This document shows, piece after piece, positions 6,746 through 12,089 of a stretch of 12,089 nt of DNA. The notes under the pieces are model-generated. The model was not told the origin of the DNA. It saw nothing but the letters and a program-made list of their open reading frames with translations, and did no database searches. The stretch is from the NCBI GenBank assembly GCA_937877595.1, contig CALFIY010000107.1, positions 1 through 12,089 on the forward strand, given 5' to 3'. The DNA is from an uncultured Prevotella sp. GTDB taxonomy: Bacteria > Bacteroidota > Bacteroidia > Bacteroidales > Bacteroidaceae. A program made the translations under genes and the position numbers. The first letter of the stretch is position 1. Every line of letters starts with the position of its first letter.

Positions 6746-9001
6746 TTAGTTTGTGCAACCAAATCCGTTCCAGATGTTGCTCGTGATATTTGAAGCCGAT
6801 GTGACCGACGGTGTGCTGGTCGATACAATGGTGGTGCTTGTTGCCTGCTTGCTGTTGGATGGCACTTTGAAGTAGAATTGCCTTGTGCCGCCGCTTGCAA
6901 AGGAGTACCAGTTGCCTTTTGTGACGGAGGCTGTCTTAGAGGTCACTCCACTGAGACTGCTGCCCGACTCCAGTCCGCCTATTGCTATGACATTGCCGCC
7001 AGTGATGTATAATTTATATCCGCCCTCTGTATTGGCATCGATGCCAACTTCAGGACTTGTCGTGGCCACAGCAAAAACGTTGCCTCCCTTGATGTAGAAG
7101 TTGCCGTTGGCGTCCAGACCGTCGTTGCCGCTGCTGTTTCCCATGACGTAGCCGCCGCTGATGGTGAAGTCGCTTGCTGCATTTATGGCGTCGTCGCCGG
7201 AGTAGGCGTATACATATCCGCCCGAGATGTCGATAGTGCTCTTCGACTCAATAGCCTCATGGCTGCTCGCACTTGCTATTACCGTTCCGCCGGTGATAAC
7301 GATGCCGCCAGAGTAGGTGTACGTCTTGTTATTGCCGCCGCCACCGGGACCGCCACCGCCAGGGCCGCCGCCTCCAGGACCGAAGGCTGCTATCGACGAT
7401 ACCTCAGTGCGCACACCGGCCTTTATGGCCTTGGCCGATGCGGAGTAGTTGCCCGATGTGAAGTTGGAACCAGTAGAGGTGGCGTTGATGGTGCCGTCGT
7501 TGATGGTCAGTATGCCGTTCACTTTGATACCTTTGCCGCCTGTTCCCGTATTGGTGAGGGTGAAGGTGCCTCCGTTAATGGTCATATCGCCATCGGCATT
7601 GATGCCGGAGCAGCCCTTGCCGTCGCTCTCCGAATAGTCTATGGCGCCTGCTCCTGTGGTCTTGACATTTATTGTGCCGCCGGAAATCGTGATGTTTCCG
7701 CTGCCGTCGTCGCTGTCGGCTTTGATGCCCTTGCTGGCAGCACCGCTCGTGGTGATGTTGATAGTGCCGCCGCTGATAATCACCTCACCGGCTTTGATAC
7801 CCTTGGCAGTACAGAGATATTTCGTGCTTGCCGAACTGCCGCTGTTGCTTGTGGCGCCGCTGCTGACGATGGTCAGCGTGCCGTCGGTCATGGTGAATGT
7901 GCCGCCGGCAACGGCAGCGCGTCCGGCTCCTCCTGTGACGTTTGCTGTTATGCTGCCGCCGTTAAGCGTGATATTGCTGTCGGCTTTGAGACCTGCGGTA
8001 TACGAGATGTCGGCAAGGTTGGTAAGGTCGATGGCTCCGTTGGCATAGAGTTGTATCGTTCCGTCGCTGACAGTTATGCTTCCTGCACTCTTGATGCATT
8101 TTGCTGCTGTCGCGTCTGCTGTCGCGTTCAGCGTGCCGCCCTCTATGTAGATGTTGCCAGAGTCTTCGTCCTCATGGTTGGCGAGTTCGCCCGTAGAGGT
8201 CAGTCCGCCAAGGTCGCACTGAATGGCATCGTCGCCCACGCCCTTTATTGTCACGTTGCCGCTCTTCATCTGCAGGTATTCCTCGCAGTTGATGCCGTCG
8301 CTCACTGCCGACATGATGTTCAGCGTGAGATTTTTGATGGAGATGTATGAAGCACTCTTGATGGCGTGCTTCAGTTTGCCCGCAACGTTCAGTGTGCCGT
8401 TACCCTGCAGTTGCAGTTGCCCCTTCGAGTATATACATGCCTTTTGCGAACCGCTGCCGTCGGTCAGCGTGTTCTCAGTGTCCTTCTTTGCACTGAGTTG
8501 AATGCGCTTCGAGTTGGTGATGTTTATCGCTGCTCCACTGGGGTTTGTCAATGTCACACCAGCCAGCGATACGGTGCACTTGTATGAGCCGCCCAGCGTA
8601 AGCGAGCCGTCGGTGCTCGTTCCGCTGAGTTGATATGTTATCTCATCGTTGTTAACGGCTTCCGTGTTTGTCTGTGCTATGGTGACATGGGCACCGCTTA
8701 CCGAGGCTGTAACGTATTGGGCTACATTGCCGGCTATCTTTACCGTGGCAGATGTGCCGTTGTATGCAATGCTCACAAGATTGTCGGTAACCTCGCTGTT
8801 GTCAACAGTCATATTGCTTATGTCGGCCAGCGTGAATACCTTACCCAGAATGGTAAGTGTCGTGCCGTCATTATAGGTCATCTCGCCTGCTTGTGCTGCG
8901 GGGAACTGATAGGTGACGTTGTCCGTGGTGACATTCAGTGTCTGCGCTGATGCTGCCACTGTCAGCATCAGCGTTGTTACGACTGCAAATATCTTTTTCA
9001 T
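6746..9001 (-). CDS. Large secreted Cthe_2159-like beta-helix protein (751 aa)
   Basis: Residues 1-20 form a signal peptide (MKKIFAVVTT to AASAQ). Residues ~25-75 form a small beta module with VFTLADISNMTV. Residues ~76-300 match the N-terminal Cthe_2159/DUF4353 unit: YKCTVSLAGVTLTNPSGAAIN, KRIQLSAKKDTENTLTDGSG, an SDGINCEEYLQMKSG segment and an acidic HEDEDSGN loop at 276-283. Residues ~300-530 and ~557-690 are beta-helix rungs with repeated (I/M)(S/N)GGT(I/L/F)(N/T)(I/L) motifs roughly every 20-30 residues. The two helix parts are separated by a Gly/Pro linker (541-556). The C-terminus (~690-751) is Ser/Thr-rich and ends NGFGCTN without the YDLNGR tail of its two upstream neighbours. The family includes calcium- and pectin-binding proteins; the substrate here is unknown. 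Its start overlaps the previous gene's stop as ATGA. Location is probably periplasmic or extracellular. Confidence 0.9.
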   Translation of the reverse strand: MKKIFAVVTTLMLTVAASAQTLNVTTDNVTYQFPAAQAGEMTYNDGTTLTILGKVFTLADISNMTVDNSEVTDNLVSIAYNGTSATVKIAGNVAQYVTASVSGAHVTIAQTNTEAVNNDEITYQLSGTSTDGSLTLGGSYKCTVSLAGVTLTNPSGAAINITNSKRIQLSAKKDTENTLTDGSGSQKACIYSKGQLQLQGNGTLNVAGKLKHAIKSASYISIKNLTLNIMSAVSDGINCEEYLQMKSGNVTIKGVGDDAIQCDLGGLTSTGELANHEDEDSGNIYIEGGTLNATADATAAKCIKSAGSITVSDGTIQLYANGAIDLTNLADISYTAGLKADSNITLNGGSITANVTGGAGRAAVAGGTFTMTDGTLTIVSSGATSNSGSSASTKYLCTAKGIKAGEVIISGGTINITTSGAASKGIKADSDDGSGNITISGGTINVKTTGAGAIDYSESDGKGCSGINADGDMTINGGTFTLTNTGTGGKGIKVNGILTINDGTINATSTGSNFTSGNYSASAKAIKAGVRTEVSSIAAFGPGGGGPGGGGPGGGGNNKTYTYSGGIVITGGTVIASASSHEAIESKSTIDISGGYVYAYSGDDAINAASDFTISGGYVMGNSSGNDGLDANGNFYIKGGNVFAVATTSPEVGIDANTEGGYKLYITGGNVIAIGGLESGSSLSGVTSKTASVTKGNWYSFASGGTRQFYFKVPSNSKQATSTTIVSTSTPSVTSASNITSNIWNGFGCTN
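7334..7381 (-). repeat. Pro-Gly4 repeat linker inside the 751-aa beta-helix protein
   Basis: The coding strand carries three tandem 15-bp units, each encoding PGGGG (residues 542-556, GPGGGGPGGGGPGGGG from 541). The third-codon positions vary between units, so the peptide rather than the DNA repeat appears to be kept. It separates two blocks of beta-helix rungs and probably forms a flexible or extended loop. Confidence 0.8.
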
Positions 9002-10008
9002 TTTGTAATGGTTTTTGTCGTTGTGTTGCCTTGCTTTATGATGTGCAAGCCCTTGGCGCCGCTCTTAATTCTGCGGCCATTTAAATCATAAACTTCCGGT
9101 GCAGAGCCATCGATGCCGTTCTTGGCACTCTTTATGGCAGTGTCATAACTGGTGCCATTGTAGGTACCGCCGTTGTGGCTTTCCGTTCCTGTAGCCTGTA
9201 TCAGTGCACCTGTGGTGTTGCCACTTGCCAGACTTATGGTCAGTGTGCCACCGTCCTGATAGAAGTTTCCGCTGTCTTCATCCTCGTGGGCATCTACAGT
9301 CGCGGTTGCTGCAATCTCACCCGTCGAGACGGTGCCATTCAGCGCTACCTCTATGCCGTCACTGCCAATACTGCTCATGGTTACTGTTCCACTCTTCATC
9401 CAGAAGAACTCCTGGCAGTTTATGCCGTCCTTGGTAGCGCTGGTGATGTTCAGTGTTAGGTTCTTCACCTGCACATATTCCTTTACTTTGACGGCATGAT
9501 AGCCATTGCCGGCGATGTTCAGCACGCCGTTGCCCTGAAACTCGACGTGGCCCTTGCAGTAGAAGGCGCCATTATATGTTGCAGTGCCAGTACCTGTCAG
9601 CGTGTTGGTGGTCTCTCTCTTTGCACTCACCTTTATTCGCTTGCCGTTCAGTAGCGTCATGGCAGGCCCGCTGGTGTTTGTCAGCGAAAGGCCTGCAAGC
9701 GATATGGTGCACTTGTACGAACCTGTCAGCAAAAACGAGCCCTTCTCCGAAGAGCCGCTGAGGATGTAGGTTATCTCGCCGCTTGTGTTGGTGTCCGTAG
9801 CGTTGACACCGGCGAAATTCGTATTCTGCACAAGTACCACGTCTGATGACGTACCGCTGCTTACGGTGACGTAACTGGCGATATTGTCGGCAACGGTAAC
9901 GGTGGCCGTTGTGCCGGAGTAGACTACTGTCACGGTATTGTCATCGATGGCAAGGCTCTGCATGGCACCTGTCAACAGGGCAGCCAATATGATAATACAT
10001 TTTTTCAT
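8998..10008 (-). CDS. Secreted Cthe_2159-like protein with YDLNGR C-terminal tail (336 aa)
   Basis: The signal peptide is at residues 1-20. Residues ~24-290 are clearly paralogous to residues ~76-300 of the following 751-aa protein: SYKCTISLAGLSLTNTSGPAM against SYKCTVSLAGVTLTNPSGAAI, KRIKVSAKRETTNTLTGTG, NLTLNITSATKDGINCQEFFWMKSG, and a shared acidic HEDEDSGN at 241-248. It lacks the second half of the long beta-helix. Instead, residues ~305-336 form a tail (EVYDLNGRRIKSGAKGLHIIKQGN, ending TITK) resembling the type IX secretion/sorting-like C-terminal tails common in Prevotella. Both ends overlap neighbouring genes by ATGA junctions (8998-9001 and 10005-10008), indicating tight translational coupling. 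Function as a polysaccharide- or calcium-binding surface protein is inferred from the family. Confidence 0.87.
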   Translation of the reverse strand: MKKCIIILAALLTGAMQSLAIDDNTVTVVYSGTTATVTVADNIASYVTVSSGTSSDVVLVQNTNFAGVNATDTNTSGEITYILSGSSEKGSFLLTGSYKCTISLAGLSLTNTSGPAMTLLNGKRIKVSAKRETTNTLTGTGTATYNGAFYCKGHVEFQGNGVLNIAGNGYHAVKVKEYVQVKNLTLNITSATKDGINCQEFFWMKSGTVTMSSIGSDGIEVALNGTVSTGEIAATATVDAHEDEDSGNFYQDGGTLTISLASGNTTGALIQATGTESHNGGTYNGTSYDTAIKSAKNGIDGSAPEVYDLNGRRIKSGAKGLHIIKQGNTTTKTITK

Positions 10009-10379
10009 TTCACGGCAATTTTATATGTTCCGTCCGTACCCTTTATCACATACACGCCTTCCTTAAGATTATCTTTGTTAACCTTGCGTCCATTCAGGTC
10101 GTATACGTCGGTGACAATTTCTTCACTCCTCATTCTTATTTCATCACTTATCCCTGTTGTCTCGTCAGATGTCGAGAAGTACATTTTGCTCAGGTTAGAA
10201 AGGGTAAACGACTGGTTGCCTGCCGTCAGCGTCGTCCCTGATATGCTGAGCGTCAGCGATGACACGGCCACTGATGTTCTCGTGCCGTCGGTAGTCTCAA
10301 AAGTCAGGTAGGCATAGTCGTCGGCTTGTGCTGCCAGTGTGCCTGCCATGAATATGAGAGAAAATAGTAACTTTTTCAT
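10005..10379 (-). CDS. Small secreted protein with YDLNGR C-terminal tail; first gene of operon
   Basis: A 124-aa protein when started at the ATG at 10379, which gives a standard signal peptide (MKKLLFSLIFMAGTLAAQA, residues 1-19). The open frame reaches back to 10511, but that would put the start upstream of the promoter and add an unlikely extension. The mature part has a short beta module (YAYLTFETTDG, SLTLSISGTTLTAGNQSFTLSNLSKMYFS, ~22-70), similar in layout to the N-terminal module of the 751-aa protein (TLADISNMTV). A linker (~71-90) and a tail at ~91-124 (VYDLNGRKV, GVYVIKGTDGTYKIAVK) follow. It contains essentially only the small module plus tail, with no beta-helix. Its stop overlaps the next start (ATGA). 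It could be a minor subunit, an adaptor or a retained export-tail protein; the function is unknown. Confidence 0.8.
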   Translation of the reverse strand: MKKLLFSLIFMAGTLAAQADDYAYLTFETTDGTRTSVAVSSLTLSISGTTLTAGNQSFTLSNLSKMYFSTSDETTGISDEIRMRSEEIVTDVYDLNGRKVNKDNLKEGVYVIKGTDGTYKIAVK

Positions 10380-10416
10380 ATTTGTGGTGTTGCTTTTTAA
10401 TATTGATTGTACGTTG

Positions 10417-10448
10417 CAAATGTAGCAAAAACAGGGGAATGACACAAA
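10417..10448 (-). promoter_or_regulatory. Bacteroidales-type promoter of the eight-gene operon
   Basis: On the minus strand a -33-like TTTG (10448-10445) is followed after 20 bp by TACATTTG (10424-10417), an exact match to the Bacteroidota -7 consensus TAnnTTTG. Transcription would begin around 10410, giving a leader of about 30 nt before the ATG at 10379. This also supports the shorter start chosen for the first gene. No other equally good promoter was seen in the gaps further down the operon. Confidence 0.75.
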
Positions 10449-10549
10449 AAAAATCAGCGAAATCCCCTTTTTTTTCAACCAACACCAGGTTTGTCTGTCT
10501 CCTTTTTTCACATAAATACTGCCGCAGTAAAATTTAAAGCAGTGTTTAT

Positions 10550-10633
10550 TTTTTTAAAAACAGCTGTGGCGTTTTTAAAAACAGCTGTGGCATTTTTAAA
10601 AACAGCTGTGGCAAAAATTAAAACAGCCGTGGC
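10550..10633. repeat. 21-bp tandem repeat array (four clear copies, degenerate flanks)
   Basis: Four 21-bp units lie at 10550-10570, 10571-10591, 10592-10612 and 10613-10633. The core TTTTTAAAAACAGCTGTGGC is identical in the first three; the fourth has AAAAATTAAAACAGCCGTGGC-like changes (written here as AAAAATTAAAAC then AGCCGTGGC). A decayed unit follows at 10634-10654 and another may precede at ~10527-10547. Each clear unit combines two palindromes, TTTTTAAAAA and CAGCTG. Read on the plus strand without an ATG (TTG at 10491, stop at 10706) the array encodes heptads of the form FLKTAVA. It lies about 100-190 bp upstream of the operon promoter, on the far side from the genes. A regulator-binding array, a minisatellite or a repetitive small ORF are all possible. 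Confidence 0.88.
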
Positions 10634-10728
10634 TTTTTTTAATAGCGTTTTTGCAGATTCCGAAAGTGCAGGAGGATGTGATGCAGCATTTCGGAGTCAT
10701 GGTTAATGGCCTGTCAGGTGCTTGATGA

Positions 10729-11013
10729 CGAGCCAGCAGAGACGAGGCCGATGTCTGGCTGGCCAAGGGAGGCTCTTGGACAGATGGGACAGTCGCTGTG
10801 TGGGCGGCGGGCAGTACGGACAGCGGAGTGTCGTGGATAGTGGAGACGGAGGGCAAGCGCATCTTCCATGCCGGCGACCTTAACAACTGGTATGCACGCT
10901 TTCTGCCCGATGCTGTGCAAGGGCAGACGATATACGGCGAAGACTTTCAAGAGTATAGCAACCCGATAGCCCACGAGAAGCAGTATCTGGGCGAACTGAA
11001 AGAAATAAAATAA
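10729..11013 (+). pseudogene. MBL-fold metallo-hydrolase remnant
   Basis: Reading in one frame from after two consecutive stop codons (10723-10728) gives DVWLAKGGSWTDGTVAVW, then GSTDSGVSWIVETEGKRIFHAGDLNNWY, and finally EKQYLGELKEIK before a stop. This is the central part of a UlaG/YcjX-like MBL-fold hydrolase of about 220-260 aa as found in Bacteroidales (family hallmark: STDxGVSxxVExEGxxIFHAGDLNNW). The N-terminal HxHxDH metal site and the C-terminal third are missing, so it cannot be a working enzyme. Codon use matches the surrounding Bacteroidales DNA. It is probably a decaying gene fragment; a deletion created in assembly is the alternative. Confidence 0.75.
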
Positions 11014-11041
11014 AGGTATGTATATGCCATTCCGTCTCGGG

Positions 11042-11811
11042 TTATTTCTCCATTCTATATCGTTTTGGCGTCATGCCTTTCATGCGAGTGAAGAAACGCC
11101 CGAAACTGCTTTGGTCCGAGAAACATAGACACTCGGCGTAGAAACCAATATCGTGATGCTCTATGAAGTGCGCATTAAGCAGGCGCATAAAGGCAATGAA
11201 CTGTTCCGTGGTACGCTCGCTGACTTGTCCCGAACCGATGTTCTCTGCCATGGCATCCATAAGATTCAGGATAAACTGAGTGAACAGCGTGCGCAGAACC
11301 TCATGCAGATAGCGGTGATGCGTGCGCTGATAGCGTATTATCTCATGCAGGTGTTGCCAGAAGTGTATTGCTTGCTGTTCGTCGAGATGTATGATGGGGC
11401 GGCCGAGTTCTGCTATCGGCTGATAGGCTGTGTGAATAACGTTGCGCAAGCCGAGAATCTCAAGTGCAGCCTGCTCGTCGATTATCAGACAGAGTGATAG
11501 TTCATCGAGCCGTTGATGATCCTGACTTGCACGCCGGGGGAGTAGATCAGCAGGTCACCCTGTTTGAGCACCAGCATACGATCATTGTAAAGCAGTTGCA
11601 GCCACCCGTCATGCACCAGTGTATAGGAGTAGCCTGCCAGCGTCTCCTGCATCTGGTTGGTGAGAAACGTCAGGCGTGTGTCGCTTTCTGAGCAAAACAA
11701 CTCGTCGGAAGCCACGTCATCGTGCGATATGCCGAGAACTGATGTCAGGAAATCGCTTAACTTATACATATCGGTGGCGAAGTTACGAAAATTCTCCCTG
11801 TCTGTAGCCAC
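11042..11811 (-). pseudogene. AraC-family regulator, frameshifted and with part of the DNA-binding domain deleted
   Basis: Two adjacent frames encode one protein. The N-terminal part (start ATG 11769, or GTG 11811; stop 11485) has the cupin-like sensor pattern LQLLYNDRMLVLKQGDLLIYSPG and ends INGSMNYHSV. The next frame continues, with no gap, as LIIDEQAALEILGLRNVIHTAYQPIAELGRP to the end at 11042, so a shift of one base (or loss of four) lies at about 11487. In the C-terminal part the sequence runs from FYAECLC directly into FSDQSSFGRFFTRMKGMTPKRYR. Intact AraC proteins of this group have about 45-50 residues between these two points, containing the first helix-turn-helix and the linker helix. 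DNA binding should therefore be lost. It is convergent with the MBL remnant; the ligand is unknown. Confidence 0.82.
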
Positions 11812-11890
11812 TACGAATACTTTTCTGCTAAAATCACATAATTTTTTGCACTTTTTTATATAAAGCGGTGGACAAACAAATTATTTTGAG

Positions 11891-11898
11891 TAATTTTG
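11891..11898 (+). promoter_or_regulatory. Candidate Bacteroidales -7 promoter box for a gene beyond the window
   Basis: TAATTTTG matches TAnnTTTG exactly and is followed directly by a structured leader. No TTTG lies at the ideal 19-21 bp upstream, so the match is partial. It lies divergent to the AraC pseudogene. Predicted transcription start is near 11905. Confidence 0.45.
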
Positions 11899-11913
11899 CA
11901 CCTGCAAACTCGC

Positions 11914-11948
11914 GCCATGCCGAATCCTTTTAGAAAGGACGGAGTGGC
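11914..11948 (+). promoter_or_regulatory. Leader hairpin 1 (possible cis-regulatory RNA)
   Basis: GCCA-tg-CCG-aa-TCCTTT (11914-11930), loop TAG (11931-11933), then AAAGGA-CGG-ag-TGGC (11934-11948). This gives 13 pairs with one 2x2 internal loop and a 2-nt bulge. It starts about 10 nt after the predicted transcription start. There is no U run after it, so it is not a simple terminator. An ATG at 11917 opens a 24-codon frame to 11991 that might be an uORF. I cannot match it to a known riboswitch class. Confidence 0.5.
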
Positions 11949-11996
11949 ATTTGGAGGGAGCAACTACATATTGAGAAGTGTTTGCTAACGCTTTGA

Positions 11997-12039
11997 CTTT
12001 GTCCTTTTGAACCTGAGAAATTCAAACCTGTAAACAAAG
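11997..12039 (+). promoter_or_regulatory. Leader hairpin 2
   Basis: CTTTGT (11997-12002) pairs with ACAAAG (12034-12039) and the inner TTTGAA (12006-12011) pairs with TTCAAA (12021-12026). The loop is CCTGAGAAA, and the asymmetric internal loop is CCT opposite CCTGTAA. Together with hairpin 1 it fills the roughly 170-nt stretch between the candidate promoter and an ATG at 12072. That ATG opens a frame MIHRPV running off the window end and is too short to identify. The rest of 11812-12089 contains no other gene that I can support. Confidence 0.45.
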
Positions 12040-12089
12040 ACATTGCAGAGGTAGGCACTGCGGGTAGGTATATGATACACCGTCCCGTC

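Noticed and set aside
7259..8350. Long plus-strand open frame (363 codons) antisense to the 751-aa beta-helix gene
   Set aside because: It arises from the Gly/Thr/Ser-rich repetitive codons of the minus-strand gene, has no family resemblance, and the sense strand has a signal peptide and clear beta-helix motifs.
10434..10475. GGGGA ... TCCCC followed by a T run on the plus strand, resembling a terminator
   Set aside because: The stem is only 5 bp with a 24-nt loop, no plus-strand gene ends there, and it overlaps the minus-strand -33 box.
10380..10511. N-terminal extension of the 124-aa protein
   Set aside because: It would run through the promoter and hides a normal signal peptide starting at 10379.
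10550..10633. CRISPR array
   Set aside because: The repeats are contiguous 21-bp units with no unique spacers and no cas genes nearby.
11950..12060. Resemblance to a TPP riboswitch (an AACCTGAGAAA segment)
   Set aside because: The conserved TPP elements and their order (CTGAGA arm, then ACCTGAT...AATACC...GCGAAGGGA) are absent.

Overview
The window looks like a metagenomic contig made of two unrelated pieces. Bases 1 to about 1000 are strikingly AT-rich and encode the middle of a large secreted glycine-rich protein, with codon use typical of an AT-rich gut Bacillota/Mycoplasmatota lineage. From about 979 onward the DNA is of much higher GC and reads as Bacteroidales, most likely Prevotella or a close relative. 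The evidence is a Bacteroidales-type LepA, a TAnnTTTG promoter with an upstream TTTG box, DUF4956/DUF2490/Cthe_2159 proteins, YDLNGR-type C-terminal tails and a lipoprotein export-like acidic stretch. The change occurs inside a stretch of about 23 bp that reads sensibly in both genes, so I interpret it as an assembly misjoin rather than a natural fusion.

Plus strand, 979-2700: the C-terminal 60% of LepA (elongation factor 4), followed 39 bp later by a Crp/Fnr-type regulator.

Minus strand, 10448 down to 2746: one apparent eight-gene operon behind a well-matched Bacteroidales promoter (10417-10448). In transcription order it encodes: a small secreted protein with a YDLNGR tail (124 aa); a Cthe_2159-like beta-helix protein with the same type of tail (336 aa); a large Cthe_2159-like beta-helix protein (751 aa); a VTC-domain polyphosphate-polymerase-like protein; a DUF4956 membrane protein; a DUF2490 outer-membrane protein; a Cthe_2159-like lipoprotein (366 aa); and a periplasmic Sel1-repeat protein. 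Three junctions overlap (two ATGA) and the other gaps are 14-81 bp. VTC, DUF4956 and Cthe_2159 proteins are recurrent partners in bacteria, often with a CotH kinase, which is absent here. The layout suggests a cytoplasmic nucleotide-using VTC enzyme with a membrane partner, linked to a set of secreted or surface beta-helix proteins. The biochemical connection is not established by the sequence.

10490-12089: a decayed or regulatory region. It holds a 21-bp tandem repeat array upstream of the operon promoter, a fragment of an MBL-fold hydrolase, an AraC-type regulator broken by a frameshift and an apparent deletion in its DNA-binding domain, and, divergently, a promoter-like -7 box followed by a leader with two strong hairpins whose downstream gene lies beyond the window.
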